Assembly: GCF_036898095.1 (NCBI RefSeq)
Contig: NC_090763.1
Location: 61,721,167 to 61,785,166, forward strand
DNA length: 64,000 bases
Direction of reading: 5' to 3'
Origin: Palaemon carinicauda
Taxonomy: Eukaryota > Arthropoda > Malacostraca > Decapoda > Palaemonidae
In this document: positions 33,931 through 43,571 of the stretch, one piece after another
Layout: every line of letters begins with the position of its first letter
Position numbering within the stretch: the stretch's first letter is position 1
The notes under the pieces: generated by a model
The model's input: the letters and a program-made list of their open reading frames with translations, nothing else
Databases searched by the model: none
Told to the model about the DNA's origin: nothing
Made by a program: the position numbers and the translations under genes

Positions 33931-34130
33931 CATTTAAAAGTGAAAGAAAGTCCATACTCTCTTTGTTACCATAATTAAATCTATCCAAAACGAGTTCAAG
34001 ATTTAAGATGAAGATAAAACACCTGCATAGCAAAAGCTCAAAACTAGAATAAAGTACTTCACCAATTAGTTGTGAAAAAACTCCAGTTTAGCAACAGCGA
34101 ATAAGAGCGTCTTGTCGATAGCTCGACAGA

Positions 34131-34307
34131 GAGAAAATTGAGTTCTTTGTTTACATTGAGTACTGGGTATCTGGACGACAGATGGCGCTGTTAGGCACAC
34201 CCGCAACCTGTGTAGCGATCGCTGGCGAATTTTACCTTAGAGTTTTCTGTCGAGCAACAGAGTTGCAGCTATTATAATCACCGGCTAAGTTAAATATTGA
34301 AAAATGT
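34131..34307 (-). repeat. 5' inverted terminal repeat of A3
   Basis: Inverse of 27769-27963, ending GGCTAAGTTAAATATTGAAAAATGT. Confidence 0.92.
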
Positions 34308-34732
34308 AGGACACAGTAGTAGTATTTTTACACCCCTATCACAAGGCATATAACACATAAATCTAATCACATACATTAATCTATACCCTTAAGAACATGT
34401 CCTCAAATTTATCAAATTACAAAATAAAATTAGAGGAACACTAGGGCAGTTTTTTAAAACTTGAAAGATACAAACAGTGCCTTTTAAAGAGATTTCCTCT
34501 TCTGCTTTATATTTGCATGTCTGGGTGTTTCTGGATATTATGCTGGTCATGAAAGTGTAAAAAAGATTCTAATAGCCAAAATTTGATTACTGGACTTAAT
34601 TTCTTTCCTCATTACTAGCAGCAAGAATTAATGACAGTAATCACCACATGGATACAAAATTATTTCCCTTCACAGAGGCAAGATATCCACATGTTGCTTT
34701 TGGTTCATGACATTCCTAAGGTTTTTTGTTAC
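34308..34732. other. Intron sequence, nothing recognised
   Basis: AT-rich sequence between A3 and the tentative exon. Confidence 0.4.
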
Positions 34733-34801
34733 CTTGCATGTTCCATCACAACCTCAATAATCACACGCGTCTGCATGTTCTTAGGTTGACCAGTTATTTG
34801 T
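34733..34801 (-). CDS. Tentative 69-bp exon of the host BTB gene
   Basis: On the minus strand TTTGTTTTGTGTGTGTGTAACAG precedes and GTAACA follows an interval open in the one frame that fits. It starts with one base completing the two-base end of exon 49845-49969 and ends with two bases accepted by exon 25241-25440. It would add 22 residues (including GQPKNMQTRVIIEVVMEHA). Support is only splice consensus and phase. The donor is weaker than GTAAG, and the GT-rich acceptor tract is partly a dinucleotide repeat. Skipping it also keeps the frame, so it could be an alternative exon or chance. Confidence 0.35.
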
Positions 34802-35054
34802 CTGTTACACACACACAAAACAAATGCCTTGTCTCACCACATACATGCCATCTGGATACATTGGTATGCTTAAATCACTTTCTTTCCTTTCAATAAATAT
34901 CTGCAGTGCTGTCAACAGCTCTTTTCAGTTTTCCCCAAACTTTGCATAGAATTGCTATCATTTCTGATTAATCTTTTTCTATTATCCATTATTTACTGTA
35001 CTTCAAGACTTTTTCCACTTCAGTGCGCTCACTATCAGCGCCTCTTGCATTGCC
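34802..35054. other. Intron spacer
   Basis: AT-rich spacer between the tentative exon and element B1; nothing recognised. Confidence 0.4.
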
Positions 35055-35262
35055 AAATATGACAAATTTGTAGATAATTTGTATTTTTCCTAACTATACA
35101 AACCTTAGCTATTTATTAGGGGTTATACTTTCGGCGGAGCTGAAATGACGAGCCATTAAAATTTAGCGAGGGTTAACTACCCACATCGCTAGTTAGCGGG
35201 GGTAGGGGAGCTTGCTACTACTCCCGTTCAGACACCTGTGATTTTGTCACTTTGCTTGGAGG
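35055..35262 (-). repeat. 3' inverted terminal repeat of B1
   Basis: Inverse counterpart of 41030-41220. Shared blocks include the GGCGGAGCTGAAATGACGAG word, TTTAGCGAGGGTTAACTACC and CACCTGTG. The outer edge is uncertain within about 8 bp. Confidence 0.85.
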
Positions 35263-35299
35263 TAGGACTTCAAGGGGAATAGGGATGGCAGGCAAGTTT

Positions 35300-35405
35300 G
35301 TATAAATAGCTAAGGTTTTTGTATAGTTAAGAAAAATAAAAATTATCTACGAATTTGCCATTTGTTCCGTAACTGGAATACAAACTACGCTATTTATTAG
35401 GGGTG
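35300..35405 (-). repeat. Internal complementary region of B1
   Basis: AAATAGCTAAGG...ATCTACGAATTTG is the complement of the 3' tip. TTTGTTCCGTAACTGG...CTATTTATTAGGGG is the complement of the 5' tip at 41165-41220. Confidence 0.85.
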
Positions 35406-35839
35406 ACTTACCCATTAGGAAGGGTGGACGTCCCTGCCAATCTGGCTTTTGGCTTTGCCCGGGAACTCCTTATTTGGGTATGTTAGTACTCAAAAATAAG
35501 GAGTCTCTGCCCTCGCTAAACCTTGCTACGCAAGGTCCGTGGCCTACGCAAGCTGTGTGTTGAGACGTGCAGAAGTGTGACTGTCTAGGTAAAGTTATTC
35601 CAAGTCTGTAGGAAAAACCTGATGTAACCAAGACTTCCCAATACCACCTCGCCAGGGTATGGGGATGCAACAGTATTAGCTTAATACTAGGTACACAAGG
35701 GAGCATGGTTTACCTGCAGTGGTTTGCAGTCAGCTTATACAGAGAACCCAGGATACTGCTTTCCCCAAGAGAGGGTAGGATGAAGAAAAGAATAAGAACC
35801 AGTCAAATCTTTTTATTAACGCAGACTAAAACCGGGTAA

Positions 35840-36730
35840 CAATGCCCTCAACCTTTTGCTACTTGTCCAATAAGGAGCTTGAGGTATACAACCAGCTGTT
35901 GTGCAGCCACCACCGGACCGATAGAGATCGTATCGAGTTCCTGTGGGTCACGTCTTGCAGGAGAAAGGTTGTGAAAGTCACCTGGAGCATTCACATCCTT
36001 TCTTGTAAAACCTGCGTCACAGAGTAATCTGCTAAGAAGGACCAGTGGCCCTGACACTGTGAGTCGTCATGTCGAGATGATGTTTCGGTGATCCTCCTCT
36101 AGTCTCTCCCAGTGCTGATGACAAGAGAAGGGACCCGGGCGGGCTGTTGCCGTTTTCTTTAGGTAAAGTCTCATACCTACCCTGGGTACAGTAACGGATG
36201 TTCTGGATCGTCCGTTACCACGTGGAGACTTATGTAGGATTCGTCTGGCGACATAATCAGGGACGAAACTGAACATTGTCTTTCGCCCTTCTCAATAATG
36301 GGCGATGTCGAAAGAGACCATGAAGTTCCATGACTCGTATGGTTGCTGTCAGTGTATAGGAACATTTTGTTCTTAAATCAGGTGAAAATTTGTTGCCTGG
36401 TGAAGTGGAACATAAGGAGGTCCTTTTAGGGATCGGAGAATTTGAACCATATTCCGAGAGGAAGGTCTCAATTCCGACTGGGGAAAGGCAAGTTGTAAAT
36501 CCGTATGAGTTAGGAAAAGAGTACGATGAGAGGGTGTCCCTTTCTTTCAGTTTGAAGGTGAAGAATCAAGGTTGAGTGATCATCTTTACCTGTCGGAACT
36601 GAATAGGGGGTCTTTTCCTCTTGGATAAACTCGAGGATTCCGCTATTGCTGGAATCGAGGTATCGAGTGGAGAGACACACTTTCACATGACACCAACCAC
36701 ACAAGACGTTATACTGCCTGGTAGACTGAT
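35840..36730 (-). pseudogene. Tyrosine recombinase remnant of B1
   Basis: Collinear at the DNA level with the B2 recombinase (61590-62570), from the shared AACAATGCCCTCAACCTT word near the 3' end onwards. Many indels and stops; no frame longer than about 70 codons survives. Inactive. Confidence 0.7.
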
Positions 36731-37500
36731 GCTGAGGAATTCCTCAGATATCTAGACAACCTTTTCGCAAAGAGGTATTGGGTAGTCTCCAGGCATATAA
36801 TCATAGCAAAGCTATAGCTTGCGGTAGGTGTCGAAGTGGGTTGTCTGTGATGTGGAGAAGGTTCTCTTGGAGACTCTATCAGGAGCTGCAAAAGGTTTGG
36901 AAACCGTTCTGCATAATGCCATAACGGAGCTAGGAGAGTCCTTGAGAGGTTGACCGATGTTCTAGCCTTCTTGAGTGCCCTTCTCCAGATAAAACAGGGA
37001 CGAGACGTAAACGTCATTGATATACCTACCGTTGTTGCCAGAGAGCCTTGGGGTCTAGGGCTGGGGAGCAACGGCAGCCTGAGATTCAGGAGCGTTGCGA
37101 ACAGACCCCTAGTTGGAGGACCTCGTCAAGTCGGGACTTTGTCAGCTACAAGGCGATCCAAAGTCCATTCGGTATACCTTATCTGAGATGCTGTGCACAG
37201 ATTATCGGTGAGCACGTTCTTCCAGTCTGGAATGAAGCGGTCTGATAGTGGTACTGAACGGACTTTGGCCCATCTTAGTGTTTATACTGTTAGATGGGAA
37301 GAGGCTATGAGCAAGTTCCTTCTTGCTTGTCGATGTGAGTCTCTATGTGGTGTATGGTGTGTCGTCCATCACATCACTGAGTGGTCTGTTAGAAACCAAT
37401 GATGATGCTGAAGGACCGAAAAGTTGGCCTTCATCTCTTAAGAGAATTAAGTGAAGGTACTTTCTGGCTCTGTCCAGAGGGCTGAGGTCGTGTGGTGCAG
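36731..37500 (-). pseudogene. RNase H region remnant of B1
   Basis: DNA similarity to B2 at 62550-63350, for example the CAGGAGCTGCAAAAGGT word, the GAGAGCCTTGGGGTCT word and GGTCGTGTGGTGCAGCA. It is highly degenerate and cut off by a SINE-like insertion at 37501. Confidence 0.65.
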
Positions 37501-37698
37501 CAGTATGAAGCTTCATCTGTTGTGGATAATGTGGGAGGTTGGGCTGTGGCACCCTAGCAGTACCAGCTGAACTCGGCTGAGTCCCTGGTTAGGCTGGAGG
37601 AACGTAGAGAGTAGAGGTCCCCTTTTTGTTTTGTTTCTTTGTTTGATGTCGGCTACCCCCCAAAATTGGGGGAAGTGCCTTTGGTATATGTATGTATC
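37501..37698 (+). repeat. Short interspersed retroposon (SINE-like), copy 2, inserted in B1
   Basis: Same unit as 24974-25172 in the opposite orientation, ending TATATGTATGTAT. It begins directly after GTGGTGCAGCA, a word that continues uninterrupted in B2 (63353 onwards), so the insertion point inside the RNase H region is visible. Confidence 0.8.
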
Positions 37699-38640
37699 GT
37701 GGTTACTGTGCAGTTGGAGAGTGCTCGCAAGTAGTTCCCTGTCGGCAAGCCATTGATGAGGGTTGTCGAGCGTTTGCCGATCACTTTAGTGTGATGGCGA
37801 ACGGCCAATAGCGAGAAGTATGTTGTATACCTTCTGATCTAGGAAACTGCAGGAAGAGGTTGAATAGTAAGTTCGAGTCACGAACTGCTGGCAAATTTCC
37901 GATGACCGATGAATCGGTGGTCTGTGAGCCGATGGTGAGTTAGAGATCAACAAGCTGATTATGGTCCCCCCTGGTTGGTCAGAGATGAGCAAGCTGAAGA
38001 TGGGCTGGTCAGAGATCAGCGAGCTGAGTTCAATGATCGAAGAAAGATGAGCTGCCCATCGGTGATCTAGTGATCAGCAAGCTGATGACTGGTTATTGAC
38101 CAGCAATCGGTGATTGGAAACGTTAGCAATTGGAGATCGTTAGTCATTGAAGGGACTACAGTAGAGGTCAAAGATCAGCATTGAGCTAGCAACTGGCGAT
38201 CTGGTGATCGGCGACCTAGCGATTAGTAAACTGTGAACTAGCCATCAGCAAACAGTGATCTAGAGATCAGAATGTTGATGTTTTACTGTTTGCTGATGGT
38301 GGTCTGTCAAGGAAAAAAGAAACTTCAGAAGAGACAGGGATCAAGGATTCCTCATTTCAATTCCCTTTGTAGAATGGAATCTTCGTGATCTTGAATCCTT
38401 CTGTGAAGCCTTATTCCTCTTTCCCGGTGGCAATGTTTATGTGTCTGCGGGGAGGAATGGGGCAATGGTGACCTGTCCAAAAAGTTTTATTCCTTTTTAC
38501 TGCCTACTGCGCGAGTGTGTAGGAGAGTACTGGAGCGATGGCACACAGGATGATGATGGTGTTTAATTTCTGCTTGGAGAGCAGGCAAGCGCTGGCATTG
38601 GATCTGTGAGCCCTGACTCTTTGGCAAGAGCTGGCACATT
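37699..38640 (-). other. B1 internal region with repeated GATCAGCAAGCTGA words
   Basis: Between about 37880 and 38280 short words such as GATCAGCAAGCTGA and GGCGATCTGGTGATC recur at irregular spacing, as in a decayed tandem-repeat gag linker. No open frame and no RT motif. Confidence 0.5.
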
Positions 38641-39180
38641 GGATCTGAGACAGTAACTGCGCAGGAAAGTGCGGAAGAACGCTGGCGCGCAGTAAGGCAC
38701 TGTGTAGTTTTGTGCATTCTCCCTAGAATGTGCCAAAGTGTGTGACTGGTTGCGCAAGGGCGGGTGCATTGGCGCGTGCGTGAGAGTACTACGTGGAGAC
38801 TACTGGCGTGCGCCTGCGGAAGACCATTGGCGCGGGAGTCCAGCAGCGCCCGCGCGCAAGATCACTGGAGCGCAAAAGCATTGGTGCGCGTGCGTGAGGA
38901 ACGCGATTGGCACCCGCACGTAAATTACTGTTGGCACGGGCGGAAGGCCATCAGCGCGCGCACGGAAGACTGTCGGCGGGTGCGCGGTAGACTGTTGGCA
39001 CGCTCACGCGCGCAGAAGACTGTTGGCGCCCACGGGAGACCATCGGCGCCCGCACGCAGAAAAAAGTCGGCGCGCGGAAAAATAATCGGTGCACGCATGG
39101 AAGACTGTTGGAGGGCGCGCGCATGGAAGACTGTTGGAGGGCGCGCGCACAGAAGTGTTGGCACTCGCGCGCGAAGGTAG
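38640..39180 (-). repeat. Degenerate GC-rich minisatellite in B1
   Basis: Units of roughly 25-35 bp built on AGACTGTTGGCGC / GCGCGCGC words repeat about fifteen times with many changes. The stretch is far more GC-rich than anything else in the window. In the element sense it would encode alanine/arginine/proline-rich repeats, consistent with a gag linker. Confidence 0.7.
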
Positions 39181-39500
39181 CGCTAGTAGGTTGGCAGGTC
39201 AGCTGGCAGGACGATCAGGAACTGGGATGTGCCCTTTGGAAGGGTGAGCATCCACCGATGGGGACCATAAAAAGGTCCGCGTTAAAGTCCAGGACCGAAG
39301 TCCAAAGGACTACGTTGCAGCGCAACATTGCGCTGGTAGATCGTCAGGTCAGCTGGCAGGACAATGAGGAACTGGGATGTGCCCTTTGGAAGGGCGAGCA
39401 TCCACCGATGGGGACCGTAAAAACGTCCGCGTTAGAGTCCAGGACCGAAATCCAAAGGACTACATTGCAGCGCAAGGTTGCGCTGGTAGATCGGTAGGTC
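39181..39500. repeat. 150-bp tandem duplication in B1 plus partial third unit
   Basis: Copies 39181-39330 and 39331-39480, with the next unit starting at 39481 and soon diverging. The period follows from AACTGGGATGTGCC at 39220 and 39370. 150 bp is 50 codons. Confidence 0.9.
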
Positions 39501-41029
39501 CTGGTAGATCTGCTGCGCTGATAGGTCTGCTTGATCCTCCGAAAAGGTGTCTCTATGATTGGCCTCTTGTGAACGAGAGAGGTGAATACTTCGTAGAAGA
39601 GACTTGAAGACACCCGTGATGATGCCCATGATGGACGGTGGATCAGCAAGCTGACCTTTAACAGTAGTGATCCTCCGAAGAGGAGTCTCTATGAGTGGCC
39701 TCTCTCGCGAACGAGAGAGGTAAGCACTTCGTAGAAGAAACTTGCCAAGACCGTGCTCCGCCCCTGAAGGAAGAGAAACTCAGCAAGGGGGGAGAGAAGT
39801 CTGGGCGAAGGCAACAACAGCAGTCGGAGACGATGAATTTATTAAGATGTGGGAAGTTCTCCCTCTGAAGGGAGAAACAACCTCATACCTGGGGAGGAAA
39901 CTTCTCTCGGAAGGGAAGTTGTCCAACACCTGGAGGCGAACCTCCTTTAGCGTTCTAAGATGATCTGAAGTGCTGGTCATGTTGTCACGGGAGTACTTCT
40001 AAGAGAAGGGATGACGCCCATGACGACGTCCTCTGAGGGACAGTAGTGACAGCAGATTCCCCACGCATGAACAGAACAGCTCTGCTTCGTCGACACTCTT
40101 AGTCGATCAAAGAAAAACTGCATAGTTAACTGGGAAAAAATAAAATGAGTTATCTAACAGAAATTCCCTAGGGAGGAACTCCGAAAAGGAACTCCGAGGG
40201 ACAACATAAAATAAGCATTCCGCCGACGAAAAAATTAATTATTTAAAAAATTCCCTAGAGAGGAACTCCAAAGAGGAACCTCGAGGGAACAACATAAATT
40301 AATTATTGCGCCCTTCCTTCCCCAGTCGATATCCACGGGCGAAGGGGGAGTGGAGTAACTGTAATAAAAACAGAATTACAATTATTTAAATCAGCTAAGA
40401 ATATTCACTAATAGTGAGAACCACTGATCCTCCGAAGGGAAGTGTTCCCCACGGAGAAAAGCTGTAAAAGTTAAAATACAATTATATTTTCATTAAAAAT
40501 AATTGAGACAAACAATCTGAAGAGCAACCTAACCCGCGCACGGGAAAGGAGCTTCCCCAAGAGTACACTGTTGTTCTAAAGGTGAACCACCTCGAGAAGA
40601 GAAAGAGCGTAGTCAATCTTTGAGAAGCCACATTCCCTTCGCTCAGAAATCCATGTTTCCCATAAGAAAAAGGAAAAGGCGAAGACAATAGTTGAATGAA
40701 GAGGGTTCAGGCCGAGTTAACGGTTATATGCCGACGGGAAGACCGATGGACCAGAGAGGGAGAGGTCGTTCCCCACGAAGTGGAACTATGCTGGCCTTGC
40801 TAATGTGCGCAAGTGTCGTTGTCATATATGTATCACACACACAGCACAAACACTGAAAAGGAAACTTATCACATTTCTATACACATATATATACATAAAC
40901 ATCAAGAATGTTTTCATATATATATACTGTATATATATTTAAGTATATGAAAAAGTAAGTTAAAAGACAAAAATTAATGGCAGTCCAGAATAGGCGAGGA
41001 GGGAGAGAGGAAACAACTGCTCTCTATCC
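39501..41029 (-). other. B1 gag/leader remnant with further duplications
   Basis: A roughly 136-bp duplication lies at 39533-39800 (GATCCTCCGAA...GTAGAAGA words repeated). A shorter one of period about 86 bp lies at 40161-40310 (TTCCCTAG..GGAACTCC..ACAACATAAA). No zinc cluster or long frame is visible. Confidence 0.55.
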
Positions 41030-41220
41030 GAGCCAAAAGTAAAGTGACTAAACCACAGGTGTGTGAATGGGAGTGGTAGCAAGCTAACCCCCCCTACCCT
41101 GGCTAACTAGCGGTGGGGGTAGTTAACCCTCGCTAAATTTTAATGGCTCGTCATTTCAGCTCCGCCGAAAGTATAACCCCTAACAAATAGCGTGGTTTGT
41201 ATTCCAGTTACGGAACAAAT
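41030..41220 (-). repeat. 5' inverted terminal repeat of B1
   Basis: Inverse counterpart of 35055-35262; ends ...GGTTTGTATTCCAGTTACGGAACAAAT, as in the ICR. Confidence 0.85.
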
Positions 41221-42831
41221 TTAAATTACAAGAATCTGTGAGTAATCAACGTTTTACCCCCTAAGAATCCAGCTCTTCTGCAGTGTTTGCATCGTTTTCT
41301 TCTGTAATTTCAGTATTTTGTATATAAAGCATAGTAACTTTCAGCTTTTTCTTCATCAGTGACTTCTAATCTCTGACCTACACAGATGACACAGGCATCC
41401 CTAAGTTGTAGGCTACACCTACAACTCCCATACTGCTGAAGTTGCCCTCGATGCCTGAATAGACATTGTACTTCAACTGGTCAAAGGACCAAATCAAGCT
41501 TGCTAACCACAGAGATGATGTCCCAGAGACAACTACTGTATACCCTAACAGGATAAAGCTTCCTTTTCACAAGTCTAAACTAGATTTGCAAGATGAAGAA
41601 ACCTCAAAAGATTCAAGGAGACCTCACCTGCCAATCTCATGAGTGATTCTTGCACTGAATACCACGACATTCATGAGTAAAACTGCCTATAGTCACAGGT
41701 ATCAGGGATTTTGTCACTTATGTTGCTTTAGATGGATAGACAAGGAACCAAACTCATTTGCAGTCTATCTTTACAAACCACAAACTGTTCCTCTTAGGCT
41801 CATTATCCCTCTTCAGCTATAAAGACAGTGGCCATGTATCACCCAGCTTCTTTGTCTCTCATCCCAGTACCTTCATGCAAACTAAAATATCATATACAAA
41901 AGTAGTTTCTCTTGGAATTCCTTGCCTTGTAAAAGTGCATGGAATGAGTATAAGGAACAATGTTCTTTTCTTTCTAAAAATGGATATTTTATGGAAAAAG
42001 GTCATAAAGGCCAGGAATACAGAAAGACAATTTAAAGTTACCAATGCCTTCTTTTATACTGGAGTAAAATATTGTCACTTTTGGGATTAGGAAAACTTTG
42101 ATGAGGAAAAGAGAGGTTACAAAAGCTCTTCTCTAGCATGAGAGAGAGATTAGAATGTCTGCTAAATCATAATATGATAAATACTGTATTCTATCCAGTC
42201 TGTCAAGGCATCTCCTGTCCTCTTTACTCCCCAATCAAGAAGGTCATCACCTCAATTAAATAGTGGGAAGGACTTGTCAGATCAAATGGGTGAGATTCTC
42301 AAGTTACTGTGGAAACTTTCAACACATAAACTGCGAATGGGTAAATGAATGTTAAAAGATAAAAAATGCACATACCTACGACCCAAATGACGTCAGATAT
42401 CCTAGATTAGAACACGTACAAGTGAGTAATTCAGTTATACCTTACTCAGTTATATGATAACTTGATAACTAACAGTTATAATTTACACAACCTCTAAAGA
42501 ACTGCACCAGTCTGGACAACACAATCCCAGGAACGGGCAGATTATGTTTGTGCATGGTATTAGAGAAATATTCCTTCTGAGGATCGTATCATTGTGGGAA
42601 AACTGGGAATAATACCAGGCAATGATCATAGATGATACATGAGCTTGAAATCCTGAAAAGACTGCCCTTATGGACAATGCCAAAAAATTAATTAGAAAGC
42701 ATGAGAGAAAATACATTCATAAAGGGAATTGCATTTTTCTCAAGATACGCATGCTGTCTTTCATACAGAAATTCTAGGGAGAAAACTTTTATGCATTCCT
42801 GAGGAATAAAATAAAAGGTAACATCAAAGCA
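41221..42831. other. Intron sequence, nothing firmly recognised
   Basis: 1.6 kb between B1 and A4. A 9-bp-stem inverted repeat (AGTTGTAGG/CCTACAACT) lies at about 41403-41425. A 110-codon plus-strand frame at 41758-42090 has no recognisable motif. No host exon was found. Confidence 0.4.
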
Positions 42832-43028
42832 AAAATGTTATTTTGATAAAATAAATTTTTGAATATACTTACCCGGTGATTATATAAGCTGCAGCTCTGC
42901 TGCTCGACAGAAAACTCTACGTAAAAAATCCGCCAGCGATCGCTATACAGGTAGGGGGTGTACTTCAACAGCGCCATCTGTCGTGCAGGTACTCAGTACT
43001 CATTGTAAACAAAGAACTCAATTTTCTC
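42832..43028 (-). repeat. 3' inverted terminal repeat of A4
   Basis: Inverse of 49167-49343, with one difference seen (TATACAGG here against the inverse of CCTGCATA). Confidence 0.92.
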
Positions 43029-43073
43029 CTCGGTCCACTGCGTCTCTATTGGGGAGGAAGGGAGGGTCCTTTA

Positions 43074-43168
43074 ATATATAATCACCGGGTAAGTATATTC
43101 AAAAATTTATTTTATTATCAAAATAACATTTTCCAATATTTAACTTAGCCGGTGATTATATAAGCTGA
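43074..43168 (-). repeat. Internal complementary region of A4
   Basis: It joins the complements of the two element tips. It contains, on the plus strand, ATCACCGG followed by GTAAGT and, 60 bp later, CTTAG followed by CCGGTGAT. Confidence 0.92.
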
Positions 43169-43571
43169 TTCACACCCAGGGGGGTGGGTAGAGACCAGCA
43201 ATAAATGTTTACATTATTATGAGCTAAGGATTTTTTATTTCATTTTAGCAGTTATCAAAATAACAAAAATATAATAAATAAGTACCTGGTAAGGAAGTCG
43301 ACTTGAACAATTACTCTGCCTTTTTAAGTACGTCTTCCTTACGGAGCCTCGCGATCCTCTTAGGATGCTGAGCGACCCCTAGGATCTGAAGTATGAAGGG
43401 TTGCAACCCATACCACAGGACCTCATCAAAACCTCTAATCTAGGCGCTTCTCAAGAAAAGAATTTGACCACCCGCCAAATCAACCAGGATGCGAAAGGCT
43501 TCTTAGCCTTCCGGACAACCCAAAAACAACAATAAAAACATTTCAAGAGAAAGATTAAAAAGGTTATGGAA

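Larger units (their letters stand above)
27769..34307 (-). mobile_element. DIRS-type element A3, non-autonomous derivative with intact recombinase
   Basis: A 6.54 kb copy with ITRs identical by eye and an ICR. Sense order: 5' ITR, about 1 kb non-gag segment, degenerate gag, second gag linker copy, RT thumb/RNase H, complete recombinase, ICR, 3' ITR. The RT palm (YLDD) and the gag zinc cluster are deleted, as in A2. Despite these losses it has intact ends and looks young, so it must have been copied with RT supplied in trans. Confidence 0.9.
35055..41220 (-). mobile_element. DIRS-type retrotransposon B1, decayed
   Basis: About 6.2 kb with imperfect inverted ends and an ICR, so it is a genuine DIRS-type unit of a second family. 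The sense order (minus) can be read from similarity to B2: recombinase remnants at 35840-36730 and RNase H remnants at 36730-37500, then a plus-strand SINE-like insertion. No RT palm follows; instead there are 3 kb of repetitive, partly very GC-rich sequence taken to be gag and leader remnants. It lies in the same host intron as A4. Confidence 0.85.

Noticed and set aside
41758..42090. 110-residue plus-strand frame as a gene
   Set aside because: No recognisable domain, no splice or promoter evidence, AT-rich intron context.
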